Made by a program: the position numbers and the translations under genes
The notes under the pieces: model-generated
Databases searched by the model: none
The model's input: the letters and a program-made list of their open reading frames with translations, nothing else
Told to the model about the DNA's origin: nothing
In this document: positions 1-8,203 of the stretch, one piece after another
Position numbering within the stretch: the first letter of the stretch is position 1
How the letters are laid out: each line of letters begins with the position of its first letter
Origin: Chitinophagaceae bacterium
Lineage (GTDB): Bacteria; Bacteroidota; Bacteroidia; Chitinophagales; Chitinophagaceae
DNA length: 36,172 nucleotides
Direction of reading: 5' to 3'
Assembly (NCBI GenBank): GCA_009693615.1
Contig: SHWX01000005.1
Span: forward strand, 1 to 36,172

Positions 1-98
1 GCTGAAGGATCAGGTTTTTTAGATTTGGGGACTAAAAAGTAGAGTATGCTTATTAAAAGCAAGCCAGCAAAAACAACAATAATCTGTGGTTTCTTCAA
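1..98 (-). CDS. N-terminus of a membrane-anchored protein (partial, runs off window)
   Basis: This partial reading frame is not in the ORF track because it leaves the window. On the minus strand a TTG codon at 98 follows an in-frame stop two codons upstream and opens 32 codons. It reads MKKPQ, then a hydrophobic stretch (IIVVFAGLLLISILYFLVP), then a charged KSKKPDPS segment. This is the pattern of a single N-terminal membrane anchor or uncleaved signal. It lies 27 bases after the HU stop on the same strand, so the two are probably co-transcribed. In related Bacteroidota, as I recall, a TPR protein follows the HU gene here; that identity comes from gene order, not from visible repeats. The TTG start is inferred. 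Confidence 0.6.
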   Translation of the reverse strand, partial: MKKPQIIVVFAGLLLISILYFLVPKSKKPDPS

Positions 99-125
99 AA
101 TAGGTCAATTTCTCGCAAAGGTAAG

Positions 126-410
126 TTACTTAAGTTTGCTTTTAACCTCGTTTACAAATTCTTTTGCTGGTTTGAATGCAGGAATAAAATGTTCGGGAAT
201 TTGAACGGCAATATTCTTTTTTATATTACGTCCAATTTTAGCGGCTCTCTTCTTAGTAATAAAGCTGCCAAAGCCACGTATGTATATGTTTTGGCCGTTC
301 GCTAAGTTTTCTTTCACTTCCTTAAACATAGTTTCTAAAGTAACTAATACGTCCACTTTAGGAATTCCAGTTTTTTCAGAAATTTGATTGATAAGATCAG
401 ACTTTCTCAT
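126..410 (-). CDS. HU/IHF-family DNA-binding protein
   Basis: This 94-residue protein has the length and layout of the HU/IHF nucleoid proteins, which bend and compact DNA as dimers. The N-terminal helices (MRKSDLINQISEKTG) lead to the diagnostic IRGFGSF strand-turn near residues 44-50 and a C-terminal FKPAKEF helix start. The beta-arm tip reads GRNIKKNIAV where many HU proteins have RNPxTG, so the intercalating proline is absent. I recall other Bacteroidota HU paralogues with this substitution. It is divergent from mutY. Assignment to the family is firm; the exact paralogue (HU versus IHF-like) is not resolved. Confidence 0.93.
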   Translation of the reverse strand: MRKSDLINQISEKTGIPKVDVLVTLETMFKEVKENLANGQNIYIRGFGSFITKKRAAKIGRNIKKNIAVQIPEHFIPAFKPAKEFVNEVKSKLK

Positions 411-436
411 GAAGTTTAATTTTTGGTGTTCAGTAT

Positions 437-467
437 TAAAAATAAATTAAATTTTACCTTTCTGCAA
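437..467 (-). promoter_or_regulatory. Candidate promoter of the HU gene
   Basis: On the minus strand a TTG (465-467) is followed after 20 nt by TATTTTTA (437-444), one mismatch from the Bacteroidota -7 consensus TAnnTTTG with near-normal spacing. It would give a leader of roughly 20-25 nt before the HU ATG. The region is AT-rich, so a chance match is possible. Confidence 0.35.
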
Positions 468-604
468 CTATATTCCAATATTTTTATCCATTTTAGCCCA
501 TAATTATAAGCTTATATACATATATATTATTTATATATAATTTTATATAAATGTGTAATAACTGAATTTCTGACTAATTTGAACATATTTTCCCAATTTT
601 AATC

Positions 605-612
605 CATTTTTG
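605..612 (+). promoter_or_regulatory. Candidate -7 box directly before mutY
   Basis: CATTTTTG matches TAnnTTTG with one mismatch and ends 5 nt before the mutY ATG. A TTTG lies further upstream (578-581), but its spacing of 23 nt is longer than usual. If used, the transcript would begin at or next to the start codon. The AT-rich 411-617 gap also holds a perfect palindrome TATAAGCTTATA (505-516) with no assigned role. Confidence 0.3.
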
Positions 613-617
613 TCCTC

Positions 618-1706
618 ATGCGAAGCCCTTTTACCCAATTGCTCTTAAACTGGAATGAATATGAGAATCATCGACCCATGCCTTGGAAAGGGGAGAAAGA
701 TCCCTATAAAATATGGCTAAGTGAGGTCATTTTACAACAAACCAGGGTAGAACAAGGTTGGGCTTACTATGAAAAGTTTCTAAAAAACTTCCCTACTATT
801 TTTCAATTGGCTGCGGCCAAGGACGAAAAAGTATTTAAACTATGGGAAGGTTTGGGATATTATAATCGTTGTAAAAATTTATTATTTACAGCAAGGCATA
901 TCGTAAAAGAGTTCAAAGGAAAATTTCCAAACAGCTACGAAGGGCTATTATTATTAAAAGGGGTAGGGCCCTATACCGCATCGGCCATTGCTTCCTTTGC
1001 TTATAATTTACCACATGCAGTGGTGGATGGAAATGTCTTCAGGGTTTTTTCAAGATTTTATGGCATAGCCACAGCCATTGATACAAAAGAAGGAGTTGAA
1101 ATTTTTAATAAAATTGCAGCCGAAAATTTATCTACAACGCAGGCAGGTATTTATAATCAAGCCCTCATGGATTTTGGGGCCACCGTTTGCAAACCCACGG
1201 CTGCTCAATGTCCTAGCTGTGTCATGCGAAAAAAATGTATGGCCTTTACTCAAAACCAAGTAAACTTATTACCCGTTAAATTAAAAACTATTCAAAAGAA
1301 AAATAGGTTCTTCGATTTTTTCATTTTTAAACAAGGTGACCAATTCTTAATTCAAAAAAGAGCGGAGGGAGATATCTGGTCCAACCTGTATCAATTTTAT
1401 TTAATTGAAAATGAAAAATTGGTAGCCATCGACAAAAAATATATTCAAAAATTAATCTTGGAGCCTTTAGCCATTTCTAGAGAAAATATTATTTCGTTAT
1501 TACCCTCTTCTGTCTATAAGCAGACACTTACGCATCAGCAAATAGAGGCAAGGTTTATCGTTATACACTTAGATAAGAAACCTGCCCTTTTTGCCAAGGC
1601 CTTATGGATTAAAAAAGAAGGGTTTAAGAAGTATCCTTTTCCTAAAATCGTTAACGATTTTTTAAAAATAGGCCTGGCGAAGGGGAAATCGAGTTTTTCT
1701 TTGTAA
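618..1706 (+). CDS. mutY: A/G-specific adenine DNA glycosylase MutY
   Basis: MutY removes adenine mispaired with 8-oxoguanine, preventing G:C to T:A mutations. The 362-residue protein has the expected order. An HhH-GPD glycosylase core carries SEVILQQT with the catalytic Glu at residue 36, the hairpin LKGVGPYTASAIASFA, and VDGNVFRVFSR with the catalytic Asp. The [4Fe-4S] loop has the pattern C-x6-C-x2-C-x5-C (CKPTAAQCPSCVMRKKC). A C-terminal NUDIX-like domain follows (FFDFFIFKQGDQFLIQKRAEG), which in this family recognises 8-oxoG. Length is normal. The next gene, gldE, starts 33 bases downstream; the mutY-gld neighbourhood is typical of Bacteroidota, although the ssb gene often found between them is missing here. 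Confidence 0.97.
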   Translation: MRSPFTQLLLNWNEYENHRPMPWKGEKDPYKIWLSEVILQQTRVEQGWAYYEKFLKNFPTIFQLAAAKDEKVFKLWEGLGYYNRCKNLLFTARHIVKEFKGKFPNSYEGLLLLKGVGPYTASAIASFAYNLPHAVVDGNVFRVFSRFYGIATAIDTKEGVEIFNKIAAENLSTTQAGIYNQALMDFGATVCKPTAAQCPSCVMRKKCMAFTQNQVNLLPVKLKTIQKKNRFFDFFIFKQGDQFLIQKRAEGDIWSNLYQFYLIENEKLVAIDKKYIQKLILEPLAISRENIISLLPSSVYKQTLTHQQIEARFIVIHLDKKPALFAKALWIKKEGFKKYPFPKIVNDFLKIGLAKGKSSFSL

Positions 1707-1739
1707 AAATGGTAACTTTCCATCATAAATTCATCCACA

Positions 1740-3095
1740 TTGGAATATCATTCGGGGCCTTTATTTAATTTACTTACAGCCAATACTGCCAGTCTGCAAC
1801 AAGACAGTGGCTTATTTATTTTAATCTTTATTTTATTGTTCCTTTCTTTCGTAATAGCGGGATCGGAAGTAGCTTTCTTTTCTTTGTCTTATAAAGACAT
1901 CCAAGTATTAAAAACAAAAAATTATAAGCCCTTTCAAAGAATTGTTTCTTTATTAGAGGAGCCAAAAAAGTTATTGAGCTCCATGCTCATTGCCAATAGC
2001 TTTATTAATATTTGTATTATTTTAATTGCCAATCTTTTAATTGATCATTTTTTTATTTTTGATAGTTTTTCTTTTCCAGGGCTTGAATTTATCATTAAAG
2101 TTATCGCTGTTACTTTACTACTTTTATTTTTTGGAGAAATTTTACCTAAGGTAATGGCCACTCAAAATAATATTCGTTTTGCCCAAGACTTTGGTTTCAT
2201 TATTCAAGTAGTGTATATTATTTTTTCAAAACCTAGCGGCTTATTGGTTAAGTATACCAATAAGATTGAAAAAAAATTAGAGCAAAAAAGAGCAGGTAGT
2301 TCTTATAGCATGGAAGAATTAGATCATGCTATTGAATTAACCACTTCTCCTAATAATCAAGCCAATGAAAAAAGTATTTTAAAAGGCATTGTTAAATTTG
2401 GGAATATTTCTGTTAAACAAATCATGAAAACAAGGTTAGATGTTTGTGGGGTAGATGCCTCTATTTCTTTTAATGATTTATTAGCGCATATTAAAGAGCA
2501 TAATTATAGCCGCTTTCCTATTTATAAAGAAGACTTAGATACCATTGCGGGTATTATTCATACCAAGGACATTATTCCGCACATTAGTGACAATACAGAC
2601 TATGATTGGAGGCCATTAATTCGCCCTGCTTTTTTTGTACATGAGCAAAAAATGATTGAAGATTTATTAAAAGAGTTTCAATCAAAGCGTATTCACTTTG
2701 CTATTGTAGTGGATGAGTTTGGTGGAACCAGCGGTATTATTACATTAGAGGACATATTAGAAGAAATAGTGGGAGATATTAAAGATGAATTTGATGAGGA
2801 AGAATCGATGATTAAAAAAATAGATGAATACCATTATATCATTGAAGGAAAAACAACCATTATTGACTTTTGTAATTTTATTGAAATAGCCACTAATTAT
2901 TTTGATACCGTAAAAGGAGAAAGCGATACAGTGGCAGGCTTATTCTTAGAATTAGCAGGAGCCTTTCCTACATTACAGCAAGTGGTTAAGTTCAAACAAT
3001 TTAGTTTTACAGTACTTGAAATTCAAAAAAATAGAATTCATAAAATTCAATTAATTATCACGCCATTGCCTACTCAAAATATTGAAAATGGCTAA
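1740..3095 (+). CDS. gldE: GldE, CNNM/CorC-type membrane protein with CBS domains
   Basis: This 451-residue inner-membrane protein has an N-terminal DUF21/CNNM transmembrane domain (several hydrophobic segments within residues 20-150, GEILPKVMA motif). A CBS pair follows (MKTRLDVCGVDASIS, then FAIVVDEFGGTSGIITLEDILEE), and it ends with a CorC/HlyC-type domain. GldE proteins are paralogues of CorC/hemolysin C and, in Flavobacterium, support gliding motility together with GldD. The symbol rests on this architecture plus the overlapping gldD gene. The track start is a TTG, and I see no better upstream ATG. Without the neighbour it would be called a generic hemolysin-family transporter. Confidence 0.88.
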   Translation: MEYHSGPLFNLLTANTASLQQDSGLFILIFILLFLSFVIAGSEVAFFSLSYKDIQVLKTKNYKPFQRIVSLLEEPKKLLSSMLIANSFINICIILIANLLIDHFFIFDSFSFPGLEFIIKVIAVTLLLLFFGEILPKVMATQNNIRFAQDFGFIIQVVYIIFSKPSGLLVKYTNKIEKKLEQKRAGSSYSMEELDHAIELTTSPNNQANEKSILKGIVKFGNISVKQIMKTRLDVCGVDASISFNDLLAHIKEHNYSRFPIYKEDLDTIAGIIHTKDIIPHISDNTDYDWRPLIRPAFFVHEQKMIEDLLKEFQSKRIHFAIVVDEFGGTSGIITLEDILEEIVGDIKDEFDEEESMIKKIDEYHYIIEGKTTIIDFCNFIEIATNYFDTVKGESDTVAGLFLELAGAFPTLQQVVKFKQFSFTVLEIQKNRIHKIQLIITPLPTQNIENG

Positions 3096-3687
3096 ACGAA
3101 CTGGCGCAGTACTTATTGCTTTATTTTCTGGTATATTATTTTTAGCGGCTTGTAATAGCCCTTATACCACCAAAAATAAAGGCTATTCAAAACTTTCCTT
3201 TCCCGCAAAGTCCTACCAAGTTTTTAATCAAACAGCAGCTCCCTATAGTTTTGAATATCCCACTTATGCCCTTATAGATGAGAATGTAAATAAGCAAAGA
3301 ATAGGCCTTCAAAAAGGTAAGTGGTTGAATATTCGATTCCCAGGTCAAGAAGCTACTATTTATATAAGTTATATAGCTATGCAAGCAAAACAGCTAGATA
3401 CTTTAATTAGGGATGCCTATACTTTTGCCAATAACCATAATAATAGGGCTAGCTCTATTGCCGATTCGGTTTTTCAAAACAAGCAAGGAGTGGAAGGTAT
3501 TTTTTTTACCATCGGTGGTGAAGTAGCAACGCCCTATCAGTTTTTTGTAACCGATTCTACGCGTCATTTTTTTAGAGGGGCTTTGTATTATGATGCCACC
3601 CCTAATCAAGATTCCTTGGCACCGGTGAATGCATTTTTGCTAGAAGACATCCAGCATATTTTGAACACATTTAGATGGAAAAAATGA
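3088..3687 (+). CDS. gldD: Gliding motility lipoprotein GldD
   Basis: The track starts at a TTG (3082), but an ATG two codons later (3088) gives a clean lipoprotein signal: MAKRTG, a hydrophobic core and the lipobox FLAAC with Cys 22 as the acylation site. The mature part opens with a Tyr/Gly/Lys-rich segment (SPYTTKNKGYSKLSFP) that resembles GldD of Flavobacterium, an essential gliding-machinery lipoprotein of uncertain biochemical role. The gene overlaps the end of gldE by 8 bases, implying translational coupling, and gldE-gldD is the expected pair. Length near 199 residues is normal. The other core gld genes are not in this window, so motility itself cannot be inferred. Confidence 0.88.
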   Translation: MAKRTGAVLIALFSGILFLAACNSPYTTKNKGYSKLSFPAKSYQVFNQTAAPYSFEYPTYALIDENVNKQRIGLQKGKWLNIRFPGQEATIYISYIAMQAKQLDTLIRDAYTFANNHNNRASSIADSVFQNKQGVEGIFFTIGGEVATPYQFFVTDSTRHFFRGALYYDATPNQDSLAPVNAFLLEDIQHILNTFRWKK

Positions 3688-3712
3688 TATCTTTATCCTA
3701 CAAAATTTTCTA

Positions 3713-4294
3713 ATGATTATTATTGACAATGTTTTAGTGAGCGACTTAGTAGTGGAAGAACAGTTTGTATGCGACTTGTCTAAATGCAAGGGAGCCTGTT
3801 GTGAAGATGGAGATGCCGGCGCACCACTTGAAAATAAAGAAAAAGAGTATGTGAAGGAATTTTATGAAAAAGTAAAGCCTTATATGACCAAGGAGGGGAT
3901 TAAAGAGGTGAATGAAGTAGGTCCTTATTTATATGATCGTGAATTTGGCTGGGTAACACCTACCATTAATGGTGCCATATGTGCTTATGGCATTAAAGAA
4001 AAAGGTGTCATCAAATGTGCCTTTGAGCAAGCCTATAATGATGGTAAGATTCCTTGGAAAAAGCCCCTTAGCTGCCACTTATTTCCCATTAAAATACAGA
4101 AAAGTAAGTTAGATCCTAAGATGGAATATGTAAATTATGAGCCTCGTGAAGACCTATGTAAATCGGGCTGTTCCTTGGGCGTGAAATTAAAAGTGCCCGC
4201 CTACCAGTTTCTAAAGGAGTCCATTGTTAGAAAGTATGGGGAAATATTTTATGAGACCTTGGATGCCACAGCGAAGCATCTTAAAAATAAATAG
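3713..4294 (+). CDS. DUF3109 family cysteine-rich protein
   Basis: This 193-residue soluble protein is recognised as DUF3109, related to the YkgJ-type cysteine cluster proteins. The visible pattern is CDLSKCKGACCEDGDAG near the N-terminus, then Cys residues in GAICAYG, VIKCAFEQ, LSCHLFPIKI and EDLCKSGCSLG. Such clusters suggest bound zinc or an iron-sulfur centre, but the function of the family is not established. It starts 25 bases after gldD and ends 14 bases before the lutB-like gene, on the same strand. A TATCTTTA box at 3688-3695 might give it its own transcript. The family call is firm and the function is unknown. Confidence 0.88.
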   Translation: MIIIDNVLVSDLVVEEQFVCDLSKCKGACCEDGDAGAPLENKEKEYVKEFYEKVKPYMTKEGIKEVNEVGPYLYDREFGWVTPTINGAICAYGIKEKGVIKCAFEQAYNDGKIPWKKPLSCHLFPIKIQKSKLDPKMEYVNYEPREDLCKSGCSLGVKLKVPAYQFLKESIVRKYGEIFYETLDATAKHLKNK

Positions 4295-4295
4295 C

Positions 4296-4303
4296 TATTT
4301 TTG
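4296..4303 (+). promoter_or_regulatory. Candidate -7 box directly before the lutB-like gene
   Basis: TATTTTTG is a perfect TAnnTTTG match starting just after the DUF3109 stop and ending 5 nt before the lutB ATG. No TTTG is visible at the expected 19-20 nt upstream. If active, the mRNA would be leaderless or nearly so. Confidence 0.35.
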
Positions 4304-4308
4304 TTCTC

Positions 4309-5688
4309 ATGGAAAGTATTTACGCAGCCTCATTTCTTGAAAAAAGCACCGCAAAAGCGCTTGATAAATCCCACTATAAAAAAATTAATTTTAATATAGG
4401 TAAGTATAATGCTGTGGTACCTAAAGGCAAAGAACAATTCACTGATTTAAATCGTGTTAAAGAATTAGCCAAGAATAAAAGATGGGAGGCTATTGAACAT
4501 TTAGATATATACCTAAATCAATTTGAAGAACAAATTACTAAAAGAGGGGCCAAAGTATTATGGGCTGAAGACAGCGAGCAAGCTTTAAAATTTATTGGAG
4601 AAATTTGCGAACAGAAGAATTGTAAATCCGTTGTGAAAAGCAAGAGTATGGTCACTGAAGAAATTCATTTAAATAATTATTTAGAATCGGTAGGTATTGA
4701 AAGTGTGGAGACCGATTTAGGAGAATACATTCAGCAAATGGATGGAGAAGCGCCTTATCATATTGTAACACCTGCCATGCATAAAAGCAAGGAAGATGTA
4801 GCTAAATTATTTAATGAGAAATTAGGTACCGATATTAATTTAACACCAGAGCAATTAACCCTGGTGGCTAGAAAAAATTTAAGAGAAAAATACGTACAGG
4901 CAGAAATAGGTGTAACGGGTGCTAATTTTATTATTGCCGATGTAGGTGCTATTGCAGTAACAGAGAATGAAGGTAATGCAAGATTATCAGCAGCCTGGCC
5001 TAAAACACATATTGTGGTGGTGGGCATTGAAAAAATGATTCCTTCCATTAATGACCTTGGTTTATTTTGGCCCTTATTAGCCACTTATGGTACTGGACAA
5101 CAAGTAACCGTTTATAATAGTATTATCTCAGGTCCAAGACAAAAGGAAGAAACGGATGGTCCTGAAGAGATGTATGTTATTTTACTTGACAACGGTCGCA
5201 CCGATTTACTAGCGAATGCAAAAAGTAGAGAAGCCCTTTATTGTATTAGATGCGGCGCTTGTTTAAACGCTTGTCCCATTTATAAAAATATTGGAGGTCA
5301 TGCTTACGATACTACTTATAGCGGACCTATTGGTAGTATAATTACTCCTCATTTAAGGGGCATGCACGATTATAAGCATTTAAGTTATGCTTCTAGCCTT
5401 TGTGGCAATTGCACAGAAGTTTGTCCCGTTAAAATAAACTTACACGAGTTATTATTGGAGAATAGAAAAGAAGCAGTGGATTTAGGGGAAGCTAGTTTTG
5501 CGGAAAAATTTGCTTGGAAAGCTTGGAAACAAACTTCAATGAATCGAACTTTAATGAATCAAGGTACAGCCCCGATAAAAAATTGGGTCATTAATAAAAT
5601 GTTTAAAGGCTGGTCCAATCAAAGAGCCCCGCTTGAATTTCCTACCAAAACATTTAATCAACTTTGGAAGGAAGGGCAAAAGAAATAA
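4309..5688 (+). CDS. LutB-like iron-sulfur protein (LUD domain plus 4Fe-4S clusters)
   Basis: LutB is the iron-sulfur subunit of the LutABC L-lactate oxidation system. This 459-residue protein has the LUD domain in its first two thirds. The ferredoxin-type cluster CIRCGACLNACPIY follows near residue 310, then GGHAYDTTYSGPIG and the second cluster CGNCTEVCPVKINLHE, and a basic C-terminal tail. Length and order match full-length LutB. Unusually, neither lutA nor lutC follows: the next gene is convergent. The protein may partner with subunits encoded elsewhere or act with the neighbouring DUF3109 protein. The protein class is well supported; a role in lactate oxidation is inferred from the family only. 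Confidence 0.88.
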   Translation: MESIYAASFLEKSTAKALDKSHYKKINFNIGKYNAVVPKGKEQFTDLNRVKELAKNKRWEAIEHLDIYLNQFEEQITKRGAKVLWAEDSEQALKFIGEICEQKNCKSVVKSKSMVTEEIHLNNYLESVGIESVETDLGEYIQQMDGEAPYHIVTPAMHKSKEDVAKLFNEKLGTDINLTPEQLTLVARKNLREKYVQAEIGVTGANFIIADVGAIAVTENEGNARLSAAWPKTHIVVVGIEKMIPSINDLGLFWPLLATYGTGQQVTVYNSIISGPRQKEETDGPEEMYVILLDNGRTDLLANAKSREALYCIRCGACLNACPIYKNIGGHAYDTTYSGPIGSIITPHLRGMHDYKHLSYASSLCGNCTEVCPVKINLHELLLENRKEAVDLGEASFAEKFAWKAWKQTSMNRTLMNQGTAPIKNWVINKMFKGWSNQRAPLEFPTKTFNQLWKEGQKK

Positions 5689-5728
5689 AATAATATTTTT
5701 ACTTGTAGAATTCTATTTCACCTTTACA

Positions 5729-6655
5729 TTACATACCATCTGCATCGGATATAGCTTCCACGGGATCCTTCTGATCTTTTAAACTTTTATTGACTAAGTA
5801 CACACCAATTAGGGTGCAGACAGTTCCTACAATACTAGTGAAACTCATTTTTTCATTCAAGAGTAAAGAGCCTACCCAAATAGCAACAATGGGATTTATA
5901 TAAGCATATAAAGAAGCAATAGCAGGATTTAAATGTTTCATGCTATAGATAAATGAAATAAAGGCAAAGACCGAACCCCCAATGACCATATAAATAATGA
6001 CACCCCAAGAAATAGCAGGTATTTCATGTAGTGCAATATAATTACCGGTATACAAAGTAAATAAACCCATGGTGATAGCACTTATAAGCATTTGCCATCC
6101 AATGGAATAATAAGCATTCATATCAATTTTATTTCTTGCTATAATAATTGAACCCACACTCCAAGTAATCATTGCAAAGAAGGATAAGCCAACACCTAAT
6201 GCATAATTTGTTCCATGTACTAATAAGCTATCCTTGTAAAAAATAAAGGCAATACCTAGAAGACCTAATAGAAGGCCAATCATAGTTTGCGATGTAATTT
6301 TAATGGCCTTAAAATAAAATCTTTCAATGAGTACCACCGATAAAGGATACAATGCTGCAATTAATGCCGCCAGCCCACTGGTAATAAATTGTAAACCATA
6401 AGTGGCAATGCCATTAGAGGATACAAACATTAAAAAAGCCATGGGGATTAACCAAAGGAATTGTTTGAAAGAGGGGAAGCCTTCACCTCTTAATAAAAAA
6501 AAGCTTACATAAATACTGCCTCCTAAAAACTGACGAATACTGGCTAATTCAAAAGCGGGCATATGCGATACACCCATTTTACTTGCCACCCAAGTGGTTC
6601 CCCAAACTACACTTGTAACGCTTAAGGCTAAGTATGCTTTTTTTTGATTAGCCAT
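5729..6655 (-). CDS. EamA/DMT-family transporter
   Basis: This 308-residue protein is almost entirely hydrophobic, with about ten predicted membrane segments in two EamA repeats. The first repeat begins AYLALSVTSVVWGTTWVASK and the second starts near residue 150 (ALGVGLSFFAMITWSVGS). This is the drug/metabolite transporter superfamily, usually exporters of amino acids or other small metabolites across the inner membrane. The substrate cannot be read from sequence. The C-terminus is a short charged tail. The gene lies 10 bases downstream of purH on the same strand and is convergent with the lutB-like gene, so it is probably the last gene of a comEC-purH-EamA transcript. Confidence 0.92.
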   Translation of the reverse strand: MANQKKAYLALSVTSVVWGTTWVASKMGVSHMPAFELASIRQFLGGSIYVSFFLLRGEGFPSFKQFLWLIPMAFLMFVSSNGIATYGLQFITSGLAALIAALYPLSVVLIERFYFKAIKITSQTMIGLLLGLLGIAFIFYKDSLLVHGTNYALGVGLSFFAMITWSVGSIIIARNKIDMNAYYSIGWQMLISAITMGLFTLYTGNYIALHEIPAISWGVIIYMVIGGSVFAFISFIYSMKHLNPAIASLYAYINPIVAIWVGSLLLNEKMSFTSIVGTVCTLIGVYLVNKSLKDQKDPVEAISDADGM

Positions 6656-6665
6656 GGGGCTTCGC

Positions 6666-8150
6666 TTAATGTTTGAAATGTCTATGTTCTGTCATCACCA
6701 TGGCAAGTCCATTGGCCTTGCAATAAGCAACGCTGTCCTTATCTCTCACTGAGCCTCCTGGCTGAATATAAGCATCAATTCCTTCTTCATGTGCAATTCT
6801 TACGCAATCATCAAAAGGGAAAAAGGCGTCGGAAGCTAGGCTAGCGCCCTTTAAATCAAATTTAAATTGCTTGGCTTTTTCAATCGCATGTCGAAGGGCG
6901 TCGACTCTACTGGTTTGACCACAACCCTTACCTACTAATTGATTGTTTTTAATTAAAGCAATGGCATTGCTTTTTAAATGCTTGCAAATAATATTTCCAA
7001 AAATTAAGTCTTCTTTTTCTTTTTCAGAACTTGGTCTTGCGCCTACTTCTTCCCACTTACTATAATTTCCATTGTCTAATCCTTGTTCTAAAATGCCATT
7101 GAGGATTGATTTTTTTTGCGTAAGATTAAAACTTACTTCATTTTTTAATTCTAATAAAATTCTATTTTTCTTAGCCGATAAAATAACTAAAGCAGCAGGA
7201 TCAAATCCGGGTGCAATTAATACTTCAAAAAATATTTCTTGAATGGCTTCTGCAGTAGCTACATCAATGATTGCGTTGGTAACGAGTACGCCACCAAAAG
7301 CACTTTCCGGGTCGCCCGCTAGGGCTGCCTGCCAACTTTCAAAAACAGTATTTCTCTTCGCCACGCCACATACATTGGTATGTTTTATGATAGCGAAACT
7401 AGTTAGGGGTAAGTCTGCTATTAAAGCAATGGCCGCATCTACATCTACTAAATTATTATAAGATAATTCCTTACCATGTAATTGTGTAAACCAATTTTCT
7501 AATTTGCCATAAAAAGTGGCTACCTGATGTGGGTTCTCTCCATATCTTAAAACCTTACCGCTAGCTGGGTTAAAATAATTACTAATGGCTACATCATAAT
7601 GCATGACTACCTCAAAAGCTTTAGCAGCAAAGGATTTTCTTTGCTCTATGGTAGTTGTTCCTTTTTGATCAATAAGTATTTGGTTCAATTTTGAATAATC
7701 GTCTTTAGCAGCAATGACTACTAAGTCTCTAAAATTTTTACCAGCTGCTCTAATCATAGAAGGCCCACCAATATCAATTTTTTCTATGATTAATTTTTCT
7801 TCGTCCGTATTTTTTAATGTTTCTTCGAAAGGGTATAAGTCTACAATAACTAAATCTAAAGCAGGAATTTTATATTGCTCCATTTCTTTTAAATCTTGGT
7901 CTTCATATCTTCTGCCTAAGATGCCACCAAAAATAGAAGGGTGTAATGTTTTTACTCTTCCTCCTAAAATAGAAGGATATCCTGTTACTGTTTCCACTCC
8001 TATACAAGGAATTCCTAATTCTTCGATGAATTGTTGAGTACCACCGGTAGAATAAATAGTAATATTTAAGGCGTGTAAGGTTTTAGCTAAAGGAGCTAGT
8101 CCGTCTTTGTAAAAAACTGAAATTAAGGCTGATTGTATTTTCTTTTCCAT
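6666..8150 (-). CDS. purH: Bifunctional AICAR transformylase / IMP cyclohydrolase PurH
   Basis: PurH catalyses the last two steps of purine synthesis, AICAR to FAICAR to IMP. The N-terminal cyclohydrolase (MGS-like) domain shows IYSTGGTQQFIEELG and GGRVKTLHPSIFGGIL. The C-terminal transformylase shows the catalytic Lys-His in IKHTNVCGVA and the late motif SDAFFPFDDCVRIA. The track extends the start to 8294 (542 residues), but residue 49 begins MEKKIQSALISVF, the canonical PurH N-terminus, so I place the start at 8150 (494 residues). This removes the apparent overlap with comEC and leaves a 53-base gap. It sits in the same strand block as upp and ade, although not directly adjacent to them. 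Confidence 0.97.
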   Translation of the reverse strand: MEKKIQSALISVFYKDGLAPLAKTLHALNITIYSTGGTQQFIEELGIPCIGVETVTGYPSILGGRVKTLHPSIFGGILGRRYEDQDLKEMEQYKIPALDLVIVDLYPFEETLKNTDEEKLIIEKIDIGGPSMIRAAGKNFRDLVVIAAKDDYSKLNQILIDQKGTTTIEQRKSFAAKAFEVVMHYDVAISNYFNPASGKVLRYGENPHQVATFYGKLENWFTQLHGKELSYNNLVDVDAAIALIADLPLTSFAIIKHTNVCGVAKRNTVFESWQAALAGDPESAFGGVLVTNAIIDVATAEAIQEIFFEVLIAPGFDPAALVILSAKKNRILLELKNEVSFNLTQKKSILNGILEQGLDNGNYSKWEEVGARPSSEKEKEDLIFGNIICKHLKSNAIALIKNNQLVGKGCGQTSRVDALRHAIEKAKQFKFDLKGASLASDAFFPFDDCVRIAHEEGIDAYIQPGGSVRDKDSVAYCKANGLAMVMTEHRHFKH

Positions 8151-8203
8151 AAGTAAAGGTAAGCCCTTCCAATTTTTTGCTTCCCTTAGCTTTTCCACAA
8201 AAA

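Noticed and set aside
4758-5084. Minus-strand ORF of 108 residues inside lutB
   Set aside because: It is fully covered by the LUD domain of the lutB-like gene on the other strand and has no recognisable domain.
5689-5728. Bidirectional terminator between lutB and the EamA gene
   Set aside because: Only the palindrome TAGAATTCTA is present (5706-5715), too short and AT-rich to count as a terminator.
7714-8037. Plus-strand ORF of 107 residues inside purH
   Set aside because: It is antisense to conserved PurH motifs, with Ser/Pro-rich composition typical of a shadow.
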